Shown in pieces: positions 36,558 to 43,247 of a DNA stretch of 64,000 nt (its first letter is position 1; each line of letters starts with the position of its first letter). The notes under the pieces were generated by a model, which was given only the letters and a program-made list of their open reading frames with translations, was not told where the DNA came from and made no database searches. The translations under genes and the position numbers were made by a program. The stretch covers positions 1 to 64,000 of the forward strand of contig BPGX01000010.1 of NCBI GenBank assembly GCA_026003255.1, in the 5' to 3' direction. Origin of the DNA: Bacteroidia bacterium. GTDB lineage: Bacteria; Bacteroidota; Bacteroidia; B-17B0; Aurantibacillaceae.

Positions 36558-37508
36558 TTAGTTGGATGGAATTTCATACATTTTTCTAAAGTGTTCATTG
36601 AAAGTTTGTAATTGATGTTTTATCGCAAAGTCATAGTCATCCTCATCCTGAAGATATTTATTCATAACCACCAATAATTCAAGGAAAAGAAAGAAAAGGA
36701 AAATAATAAGATATACAAAAATGCTTAACCATGATTTAGTAATAACTTTTACAAGTATTTGTAATTCATCTAATAACCCTTTGTATGAATTTACTTCTTT
36801 GGAAATTTGTTCTCTTTTAAATTGCATTTCGTATATTATATTTTTAAGTTCCTTTTCATAATTTTCTTTTTCAGATTTCTTTATGTTATACAGATTTACC
36901 AAAGGGGAATTGTCTTCACTATAAAATCGGGTGCTATCTTTAAAGGATTTATTTTTTCTAATTTTTTTTGCTAACTCATTCATTTCATCTGTTTTTTTAT
37001 TAATCTCATATTCTAATTTAGATTTGCGTTTAGTTAATTCTGCTATTGCTTTATTATACCGACTTTCGATTATTTTTTCATTATGTTCATTTTTTAATTT
37101 ATTAATATCATCTTGAAAAATAAACTGATCAATGATAAGCGATCCAATCAAAGACATTATCAAAGCAAGCAAAAATCTGGCTACTCCCAATAGTGTAGCT
37201 TTATCTCCATTAATAATAATTCTTTCAATCTGCATTACAATAAACACACAAAGTATTCCTATTCCCTTTGATCCCAACTCGTTCAAATGAAGATATAATC
37301 TGGAAAATTCATATCCAACAAAAAACCATATAATAGAAACAATTAAGATACCTGCAAAATATGTCATTGTGCGTTTTCTGGATTTAATACTACATTTTTT
37401 CAAAAACTCATAAGATCTGCCAGTAATAAAACATGCGATGCGAAAAATAAACTGATTAAGAATATTCCAGATTGAAAAGGTGTGTTGTTGAGTAAATGTG
37501 TTTGTCAT
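36558..37508 (-). CDS. DUF4407 family membrane protein with coiled coil
   Basis: A 316-residue protein with the DUF4407 layout: three hydrophobic helices in the first half (about residues 50-70, 80-95, 105-128), a charged coiled coil (about 130-240) and a fourth helix (about 258-283) followed by an acidic C-terminal tail. DUF4407 proteins are found in Bacteroidota and actinobacteria, often beside mobile or defence genes; their function is unknown. The topology suggests that the coiled coil faces one side of the membrane and could relay a signal or act as a pore regulator, which is speculation. Confidence 0.7.
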   Translation of the reverse strand: MTNTFTQQHTFSIWNILNQFIFRIACFITGRSYEFLKKCSIKSRKRTMTYFAGILIVSIIWFFVGYEFSRLYLHLNELGSKGIGILCVFIVMQIERIIINGDKATLLGVARFLLALIMSLIGSLIIDQFIFQDDINKLKNEHNEKIIESRYNKAIAELTKRKSKLEYEINKKTDEMNELAKKIRKNKSFKDSTRFYSEDNSPLVNLYNIKKSEKENYEKELKNIIYEMQFKREQISKEVNSYKGLLDELQILVKVITKSWLSIFVYLIIFLFFLFLELLVVMNKYLQDEDDYDFAIKHQLQTFNEHFRKMYEIPSN

Positions 37509-37570
37509 AGTTTTATTGTTTTTGTTGTTTTAGTTTGGATTAATTTAAAGTTGGATTATTCTGCATTTAA

Positions 37571-38203
37571 TTAATACAAGTTAAATTCATCTTTAGTAAG
37601 TGCGGCAATACCGCGTTTGAATCCAATGGAATACGAGTAAACAATTCTTTCACAGTAACCTTTTCGTTGACTAAAATCATTCATCAAATTTTCAATTTTC
37701 TTCAAGCAATATAGTGTCATTTCTTTATTTTTCTCTAATTGATTAACAATGTCGTGAAAACCAGCATTTCTGTTTCTATCAATATGAACATCTATCTCCT
37801 TTAATAAATTTTTATGATACAAAATGGAACGTTCTAATACAATCAATACATCAAATATCCTTCTATCAATGTTTTGATTCATATAATTCATATCAGGTAC
37901 TTTCAAAGCATCGTTATATCCATCATTTTCTATATTCTGCATAAGATACTGAAACATCGTATCAAGGTCTTTATCATCTTTAATGATAAATTTTTCTTGG
38001 TTAATATCAGGTAGTTGTACATTACTCATATTCGGTGGATTTTTATCTATAAATAGGTCTTCTGGTGGGACGGTTGGCATTTTGGGTGTATTATCTGTAA
38101 TGTTTTCAAAAGTATTTGGGTCTGTAGATGGATCATTGTTTGAAGTATTCACTGTATTACCTGAGTTTTTGAAAAGTTGTAGTAAATTTTTGATGAAGCC
38201 CAT
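37571..38203 (-). CDS. Hypothetical soluble protein of the accessory island
   Basis: A 210-residue protein that starts with a short amphipathic helix (MGFIKNLLQLFKN). A Pro/Asn/Asp-rich disordered segment follows (about 15-70), then a helical domain (about 75-205). No signal peptide, no recognised motif. It lies 62 bases upstream of the DUF4407 gene and may work with it. The composition of the linker resembles regulatory or scaffold proteins. Confidence 0.5.
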   Translation of the reverse strand: MGFIKNLLQLFKNSGNTVNTSNNDPSTDPNTFENITDNTPKMPTVPPEDLFIDKNPPNMSNVQLPDINQEKFIIKDDKDLDTMFQYLMQNIENDGYNDALKVPDMNYMNQNIDRRIFDVLIVLERSILYHKNLLKEIDVHIDRNRNAGFHDIVNQLEKNKEMTLYCLKKIENLMNDFSQRKGYCERIVYSYSIGFKRGIAALTKDEFNLY

Positions 38204-38232
38204 AGTGTTTGATTTAATGGTTAATGATGTAT

Positions 38233-38616
38233 TTATTTTTTTGTTTGAATTTGTTGCGGTGAGTCAATGATGATTTCATAAGTGTATTTGTACATTGATA
38301 TTCTACCGGTAATTTCTACATATTTACCTTCAAGGTATTTTAAGTTTGGGAAATTATGCGCATTGGATTTGAATATGAATCCAGTAAATTTTTGATTGGG
38401 ATAGTAACCATCAAGATTTATGAATATGTGGCCTTTTTTGGAATAATGTACTTGATAAACTTTTCCGTATACGGTCGCATATTCACTCACGTGATAGGGT
38501 GCTTCATCCGTTGAATATTTCGGTACCTTAATATTCTGAGCAAACAAACAATTTAACGAAGCAATAAGGAATGCAAGCAAAATGTGATAAGTGTAGTGCA
38601 TAATTTTTGAATTCAT
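38233..38616 (-). CDS. Exported OB-fold-like protein
   Basis: About 127 residues from the chosen start M-N-S-K-I-M-H-Y, which opens a signal peptide ending in L-F-A-Q; the open frame continues back to 38730 but would run into the HNH gene and lose the signal. The mature part has the pattern of the periplasmic OB-fold nucleic-acid-binding-like domain: GKVYQVHYSKKGHIFINLDG, YPNQKFTGFIF, YLEGKYVEITGRIS, YEIIIDSPQQI. Such domains bind nucleic acid or oligosaccharide. It is 20 bases downstream of the HNH gene. Confidence 0.55.
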   Translation of the reverse strand: MNSKIMHYTYHILLAFLIASLNCLFAQNIKVPKYSTDEAPYHVSEYATVYGKVYQVHYSKKGHIFINLDGYYPNQKFTGFIFKSNAHNFPNLKYLEGKYVEITGRISMYKYTYEIIIDSPQQIQTKK

Positions 38617-38636
38617 AGTTTTTAGTTTTGAATAGG

Positions 38637-39011
38637 TTAGTATATAAAAACTTTTACTTTGTAATGTTGGTGACCTAATTGGTGACAGGTTCTGCATAGT
38701 GTGATGAGAAATTGATTGTTGTATTCCCATACTTTATTAAATCGTTTTAATTTACTGGAATAATGATATTGTCTGTGGTGCACTTCAAGATTTGCTGTAC
38801 TCCCGCAATTTCTACATTGGTAATTATCCCTCCGTAAAATTTCTTCTCTTTTTTGAAGCCATCTCGGATCCCTCAATTGATCTTTGTATTCAGCAGTTTT
38901 GATATAATTCAAAATATCCGAATTTGGAAATGAGTATGTCTTAATTGGCGGCGTTTCTTTTTCCTTAACATTTACCAGCTTGACTATTTGCATTTTAGAT
39001 GGATTTAGCAT
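38637..39011 (-). CDS. HNH endonuclease
   Basis: A 124-residue protein with a C-terminal HNH nuclease domain. Zinc-binding Cys66 and Cys69 (CRNC), the catalytic pair His78-His79 in LEVHHRQY, an Asn within the 93-99 segment, and Cys106/Cys109-His110 (CRTCH) are in the standard order. The N-terminal 50 residues are of unknown function. HNH domains cut double- or single-stranded DNA in mobile elements and defence systems. It is the first gene of a probable operon running to 35266, and element copy (a) is 15 bases before its ATG. Confidence 0.8.
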   Translation of the reverse strand: MLNPSKMQIVKLVNVKEKETPPIKTYSFPNSDILNYIKTAEYKDQLRDPRWLQKREEILRRDNYQCRNCGSTANLEVHHRQYHYSSKLKRFNKVWEYNNQFLITLCRTCHQLGHQHYKVKVFIY

Positions 39012-39025
39012 AATTTATTTTTTTG

Positions 39026-39060
39026 CAAAAATGTTATTGATATATGCAGTGGATCTTCAC
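39026..39060 (-). promoter_or_regulatory. Island promoter/operator, copy a (upstream of the HNH operon)
   Basis: Minus-strand reading: GTGAAGATCCACTGCA (39060-39045), then the -7-like CATTTTTG (39033-39026). From the CTG of the block to the -7 box is exactly 16 bases. The expected transcription start is about 8 bases before the HNH ATG. Confidence 0.6.
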
Positions 39061-39111
39061 AAATCCACTGATTCACTTATGAGAAATTTGAAATTAAAAC
39101 TTTAACCATCG

Positions 39112-39146
39112 CAAAAGTATCAGAAAAGTGTGCAGTGTAAGTTCAA
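39112..39146 (-). promoter_or_regulatory. Island promoter/operator, copy b
   Basis: Minus-strand reading: TTGAACTTACACTGCA (39146-39131) then TACTTTTG (39119-39112), a full TAnnTTTG match, with the same 16-base spacing. It is 86 bases from copy a. No gene lies between them. Confidence 0.55.
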
Positions 39147-39192
39147 TCAATTAATTGATCTTATTATGATTGTAATCTGATGAGATTTTTTG

Positions 39193-39227
39193 CAAAAATG
39201 AGATTAATGTGTGCAATATATATTCAA
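39193..39227 (-). promoter_or_regulatory. Island promoter/operator, copy c
   Basis: Minus-strand reading: TTGAATATATATTGCA (39227-39212) then CATTTTTG (39200-39193), same 16-base spacing, 81 bases from copy b. Confidence 0.5.
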
Positions 39228-39274
39228 ACATTTTCAATCTATTTGCAAAAGCAAAATGTTCGAATAATCGTTCA

Positions 39275-39309
39275 CAAAAATATAATACAAAAGTGCAGTG
39301 TATCTTCAT
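39275..39309 (-). promoter_or_regulatory. Island promoter/operator, copy d
   Basis: Minus-strand reading: ATGAAGATACACTGCA (39309-39294) then TATTTTTG (39282-39275), same 16-base spacing, 82 bases from copy c. Copies a to d form a tandem that occupies the gap 39012-39347; I see no gene in it. Confidence 0.55.
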
Positions 39310-39347
39310 ACAATTTTTACTTAAATGTATTGTATCATCATTTCTCA

Positions 39348-39995
39348 TTATTCGCTTAATACACGAAATTTATATTGTACGATATTTACAACATTGTCAT
39401 TATCGTCAACTTCTACAACAGTTACAAACAATGGATTAGAGTAATGATATCCATAAATTGGAACGTTTATCATTCTGTCTTTTAAAGAGTTGTACTCATT
39501 TTTTATTTCATCAGAAAAATCAGAAAAGAAAGGACTTAATAGATCATCAGAAGCTTGTTCTGTTGAATGAGAGAGCTGCTTTAACTTTTCAAAAGTAGTG
39601 AATAATGCAACACTATTTTCTGTCAAATTGCTATCGTCCGAAAGAATAATATTGATTTTATCAGGACGAAACTTTTCTGATTTGAAAAAGATTTCTAAAA
39701 AACCTATTAACTCATCTTTATTATTCTTCAATATCTCTTTGATGTTAATTAATTCCTTTCTCAATGGAACAAATGCCACCGATATACATACATCCGATGT
39801 TTTATAAATACCTCTTAATAATGATACTTTTACATTTTTGTAAACTCTCTCTTCACCTTGTTTCATTGGATTTAGATAACATAATTCCATATAACCGGGT
39901 TCTTCAGAAATCAAATCTTTATTTTGACATAGACCTTCATAAAAGATGAAAGTGAACATTAACATTCCAATAATGAATGATTTAGTTGCTTGCAT
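39348..39995 (-). CDS. Exported hypothetical protein
   Basis: A 215-residue protein with a signal peptide (about residues 1-23, IIGMLMFTFIFYEGLCQ). The mature domain alternates charged helices (INIKEILKNNKDELIGFLEIFF) and strands and ends with YSNPLFVTVVEVDDNDNVVNIVQYKFRV. No family recognised. It is preceded by copies e and f of the island promoter element and separated from the HNH operon by copies a-d, so it is a separate transcription unit under the same presumed control. Confidence 0.5.
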   Translation of the reverse strand: MQATKSFIIGMLMFTFIFYEGLCQNKDLISEEPGYMELCYLNPMKQGEERVYKNVKVSLLRGIYKTSDVCISVAFVPLRKELINIKEILKNNKDELIGFLEIFFKSEKFRPDKINIILSDDSNLTENSVALFTTFEKLKQLSHSTEQASDDLLSPFFSDFSDEIKNEYNSLKDRMINVPIYGYHYSNPLFVTVVEVDDNDNVVNIVQYKFRVLSE

Positions 39996-40063
39996 AGTGA
40001 TATTTTTAATAAGATTTAATGCGTATAAAAAGATTATTTAGCATTGCTTGTTTTAACTATTCG

Positions 40064-40098
40064 CAAAATAACAATCCATCTATGCAATGTATGTTCAC
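40064..40098 (-). promoter_or_regulatory. Island promoter/operator, copy e
   Basis: Minus-strand reading: GTGAACATACATTGCA (40098-40083) then TTATTTTG (40071-40064), same 16-base spacing. It lies about 69 bases upstream of the ATG at 39995. Confidence 0.6.
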
Positions 40099-40146
40099 AT
40101 ATATTTCTGCTTTATACTTATCATAAATAAAGAACATCAAAATTTT

Positions 40147-40183
40147 CAAAAAGAGAGAATGAATATGTGTAATGTATGTTCAT
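40147..40183 (-). promoter_or_regulatory. Island promoter/operator, copy f (degenerate)
   Basis: Minus-strand reading: ATGAACATACATTACA (40183-40168) then TCTTTTTG (40154-40147). The block matches well but the -7 box is 2 bases further away than in the other copies and lacks the TA. It is 85 bases from copy e, the same period as the a-d tandem. Confidence 0.4.
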
Positions 40184-40283
40184 ATAATTTAATGTTTATT
40201 GGTAAAAATAAATTGAGGAATTTTTGGTGATAAACTAAATTTGCTAATTTTAGATATAAAATATTCAAAAACAAAAAAATTAT

Positions 40284-40291
40284 TATTTTTG
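40284..40291 (+). promoter_or_regulatory. -7 element of the retron promoter
   Basis: TATTTTTG on the plus strand. Transcription would be expected to start about 7 bases downstream, at 40298, which is exactly where the a1 arm of the ncRNA begins. The island 16-mer is not present here. Confidence 0.55.
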
Positions 40292-40297
40292 CCAATC

Positions 40298-40501
40298 ATT
40301 AAAAACACCTGCCCAATGATATTGAATAACGGATGCTGTTTCAATCGGCATCTAACCCGATTCGATAGAATCGGGGGAATGTTTACACACATTAAGCTCG
40401 CTAGATTATAAGAGATGGAGTAAAAAGGGTCTTATATTAAGTTGTGGGGGCCCTCAATGCTTCGCTTAATACTTATTGGAATATCGGGCAGGTGTTTTAA
40501 T
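40298..40501 (+). ncRNA. Retron msr-msd ncRNA
   Basis: A structured, GC-richer block directly 5' of the reverse transcriptase. The outer arms pair: AAAACACCTGCCC (40302-40314, a1) with GGGCAGGTGTTTT (40486-40498, a2), 13 perfect pairs. The stem continues after a 3-base bulge as GATATT (40318-40323) with AATATC (40480-40485). Inside are msr-like hairpins: GATGCTG/CGGCATC with loop TTTCAAT (40332-40352), CCCGATTC/GAATCGGG with loop GATA (40356-40375), and AATGT/ACATT (40378-40393). A long msd-like hairpin then closes with ATTAAGC (40391-40397) and GCTTAAT (40464-40470) and has an inner TATAAGA/TCTTATA stem. The branching guanosine is probably G40318 or G40324. The RT start codon is 17 bases downstream. 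Confidence 0.82.
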
Positions 40502-40518
40502 TTTTATTAAATATCAAT

Positions 40519-42609
40519 ATGAGAATTAGTGATGAATTGAGAGAAGAAATTAAAAAACTTTTTAATGATTATCATAATAAATCACAATTAAATAGTATTG
40601 ATGACTTTTGCGATTTACTCAATAAAATAAACGAAAAAATATACAGTAGAAATAAAAAAATCAAATTAAACACAATTACTTATTACACCAATCCTAAAAT
40701 TAGTGAAAACAGATATCATACTTTTAGTATCAGGAAAAAATCCGGTAAAGAAAGAATCATACATGCTCCACATAAATCATTGTCATTTGTTTTAAGAACT
40801 GTCAATATTTTATTAAATAGCGTTTTTACACCACACAATGCTGCCACAGGTTTTGTACCTAAAAAATCAATACGAGATAATGCCTTAAAACACATTGGAC
40901 ACTATTATGTATATAACATAGATATTGAGGATTTTTTCCATAGTTTTGATAGAAACAAAGTTAAATTAGCTTTAATGTATAATCCTTTTAATTTAAATGA
41001 AAAGTTAGCATTTCAAATAGCCAGTTTATGTACGCATCCTATTGAAATAAATGGCAAAATTCATTACGTTTTACCACAGGGAAGCCCCACATCTCCAACA
41101 TTCACAAATATCCTATGCTATAGATTAGACCGACGTCTTAATGGATTAGCCAAACGTTTTGGGGTAAAATATTCAAGGTATGCAGATGATATAACGTTTT
41201 CATCATTTCATAACATCTACAAAGACGAAACTTTTTTAAAGGAATTAGAAAGGATATTAAAAGATGAAGGTTTGAAGATAAATAAAGAAAAAACAAGATT
41301 ACTGAAAAATAACTATAGACAAACAGTTACCGGATTAGTAGTTAATGAAAAACCAAATGTACCAAGAAGGTTTATTAAAGAAATCCGAATGTGGTTATAC
41401 TATTGGGAAAAATATGGTCAAGTCAAGGCACAGGAGATATTAAATAAATATTATTCTTCAAAAAACGACAAATCATCCCAACAAAAAACACATAAGATTG
41501 AAAATGTATTAAAGGGCAAACTTGAATTTTTAAAAACAATTAAAGGTGAGAATGACTCTACATATAAAAAATTACTTGAACGATATAAAGAATTAAATCC
41601 CCAAAAACCTAAAGATCAGATTTCAAATAATTATTCTAAAACAAATAAAAGCAGTACCAATGCAAACACTGATGAATATCCTATTACGTATAACCCCAAA
41701 AGAACTGTTGAAATATTAAGAGAATTAAATCAAAATGAATATTTAAAATATCTTACACATGATTGGAATGAAGACATGTTTGATTATAAAGATTTTATGA
41801 AAAAAGTTAAAGCAGAGTGGGATAAAAAAATAAATCGTGAATTGAAGAATCAAAATAAAAATCTTTATAGTAAAATTTATGCTTTTATTTTTGGTGATAA
41901 ATTAGGTGATCCCCAAGATAATTCAAAAGATAATTCAAAAAAACGCTTCTACTGCTGGGGAGAAAAAAAACTAAAATTTGGTTGGTCATCAAAAGAACTG
42001 AAAGAATATTGTATTAACAATCCAAAAGAAAATCCATTTGATTTTGAAATACCAGGAAAAATAAGAGAAATTGACAAGCTACCCACATTTGGCGATTATG
42101 TTCAAGCATTTAAGTGTGAAATTGAATTTAGAGATGATTCTAACAACCTATACGAATTATTTAAAAAACATAACAAAAAAAATAAATTTAATATAGAAGG
42201 ATTAGATGCACTAAAAGGAAAATCATTTTATACAGATGTTCAATGCTTTTCCTATACTATTTCAACAATATTTAAGGAAAGCTTTGAGACGAGACCCGAT
42301 TATAAAGAAATTAAAGTATCTATTACTCATAAAGATGATTTTTATTTATTAGCCATTACACAACTTAATTCGCTTTGTGAAAGAAGTATTAATGATGAAA
42401 AATTTAAAAATCCCGGTGGGTCTCTCAAAAAAATTATTGACATAATGAAAAACCTTGCTGACTTTAGTTTGGTATTTACTAGTACTATTGACAATAAAAC
42501 ATATAGAATTAATTACTTAGTATCAAATAAGAACACTGAATTTCACAAAGAGTTAGGAAAAAAAAATGACTATGGCGGATTTACTTATGAATTTAAATTT
42601 TATTTATGA
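40519..42609 (+). CDS. Retron reverse transcriptase with long C-terminal extension
   Basis: A 696-residue protein. Residues 1-310 are a retron RT: region X motif NALKH at 121-125, motif A with Asp135 in NIDIEDFF, the LPQGSPTSP turn at 185-193, the catalytic YADD at 221-224, and the retron-specific VTG at 270-272. It would reverse-transcribe the adjacent msd RNA into branched msDNA. Retron RTs usually end near residue 320; here a Lys/Asn-rich linker (about 360-390) leads to an extra domain (about 500-696). That domain's final part, GGSLKKIIDIMKNLADF then strands and GGFTYEFKFYL, loosely resembles a GHKL (histidine-kinase-type) ATPase fold without clear ATP-binding residues. First gene of a three-gene coupled operon. 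Confidence 0.92.
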   Translation: MRISDELREEIKKLFNDYHNKSQLNSIDDFCDLLNKINEKIYSRNKKIKLNTITYYTNPKISENRYHTFSIRKKSGKERIIHAPHKSLSFVLRTVNILLNSVFTPHNAATGFVPKKSIRDNALKHIGHYYVYNIDIEDFFHSFDRNKVKLALMYNPFNLNEKLAFQIASLCTHPIEINGKIHYVLPQGSPTSPTFTNILCYRLDRRLNGLAKRFGVKYSRYADDITFSSFHNIYKDETFLKELERILKDEGLKINKEKTRLLKNNYRQTVTGLVVNEKPNVPRRFIKEIRMWLYYWEKYGQVKAQEILNKYYSSKNDKSSQQKTHKIENVLKGKLEFLKTIKGENDSTYKKLLERYKELNPQKPKDQISNNYSKTNKSSTNANTDEYPITYNPKRTVEILRELNQNEYLKYLTHDWNEDMFDYKDFMKKVKAEWDKKINRELKNQNKNLYSKIYAFIFGDKLGDPQDNSKDNSKKRFYCWGEKKLKFGWSSKELKEYCINNPKENPFDFEIPGKIREIDKLPTFGDYVQAFKCEIEFRDDSNNLYELFKKHNKKNKFNIEGLDALKGKSFYTDVQCFSYTISTIFKESFETRPDYKEIKVSITHKDDFYLLAITQLNSLCERSINDEKFKNPGGSLKKIIDIMKNLADFSLVFTSTIDNKTYRINYLVSNKNTEFHKELGKKNDYGGFTYEFKFYL

Positions 42610-43247
42610 AAAAAAAATTTATTTTAATTGATGATGATCAAAATAGGCAAAAAAGATTTTTAGATAATAATAATATAAAGTTGCCAGAAAATGATGAATT
42701 TTTTAACAACATAACTGATAAGAACATTATAGATGACTTAAATAATAGATTTAAAAAAAGAGAATTTGATCAAAATATTATTAAAGATTACGATATATTG
42801 GCTGTACATGAAACTTTTATTAAAAGTATAAAAGAATACTTAAAAACTTACTGTGTAGAAAAGCAAAAGGATTTAATATTATTTTCAGGAGGAATAAGCC
42901 GAACATTTGATCAGCAGTTAGGTGAAAGCACAGCAATTTTAATTACAATAAATGACAAAAAATTTTATAGTAAGAATCTAATTGATTTTTTAAAATCTGA
43001 AGACCGAAATGTAATGTTACTTGCTTATGGAGAAAAATGGAGAATAGAGCAAAGAATGATACTGGCAGAAAAATTATCTTATGTTCTTTCTTTATCTAAT
43101 AACAAATTTAAATTGAAGGAATTTAATATAAATGCTTGGCAAAAGAATACTTATTTCAATAATTATGAAATGACAAGTGAACTTGACAAAAATGAAATTT
43201 TAGATATACTAAAGAAAATCAATAAGGATATAAACGCTATTTTATGA
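42606..43247 (+). CDS. Degenerate receiver-like protein of the retron operon
   Basis: A 213-residue protein whose start overlaps the RT stop by 4 bases (ATGA). The first strand and acidic cluster, K-F-I-L-I-D-D-D-Q-N-R (residues 4-14), look like the start of a response-regulator receiver domain. The strand where the phospho-accepting Asp would be reads Y-D-I-L-A-V-H-E-T, without a suitably placed Asp, and is followed by L-I-L-F-S-G-G-I-S. The C-terminal third (DRNVMLLAYGEKWRIEQRM onward) is helical and unrecognised. I interpret it as a pseudo-receiver, perhaps a sensor or inhibitor between the RT and the effector. The family assignment is an inference. Confidence 0.6.
   Translation: MKKKFILIDDDQNRQKRFLDNNNIKLPENDEFFNNITDKNIIDDLNNRFKKREFDQNIIKDYDILAVHETFIKSIKEYLKTYCVEKQKDLILFSGGISRTFDQQLGESTAILITINDKKFYSKNLIDFLKSEDRNVMLLAYGEKWRIEQRMILAEKLSYVLSLSNNKFKLKEFNINAWQKNTYFNNYEMTSELDKNEILDILKKINKDINAIL

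Noticed and set aside
38617-38730. Longer N-terminus for the OB-fold-like exported protein
   Set aside because: It would overlap the HNH gene by 94 bases and displace the signal peptide.
39026-39309. Possible CRISPR or integron-type array (short repeats at an 81-86 bp period)
   Set aside because: The repeats are 16 bases plus a -7 box, vary in sequence, show no attC-like folding and have no cas or integrase gene nearby; each copy fits a promoter better.
39151-39348. 65-codon minus-strand open frame in the promoter tandem
   Set aside because: It spans copies c and d of the repeated element, and its composition follows the repeats, not a protein.
40519-42609. Group II intron or DGR reverse transcriptase
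   Set aside because: No maturase/endonuclease domain, intron ends or template/variable repeats; the NAxxH and VTG motifs and the flanking ncRNA are retron features.
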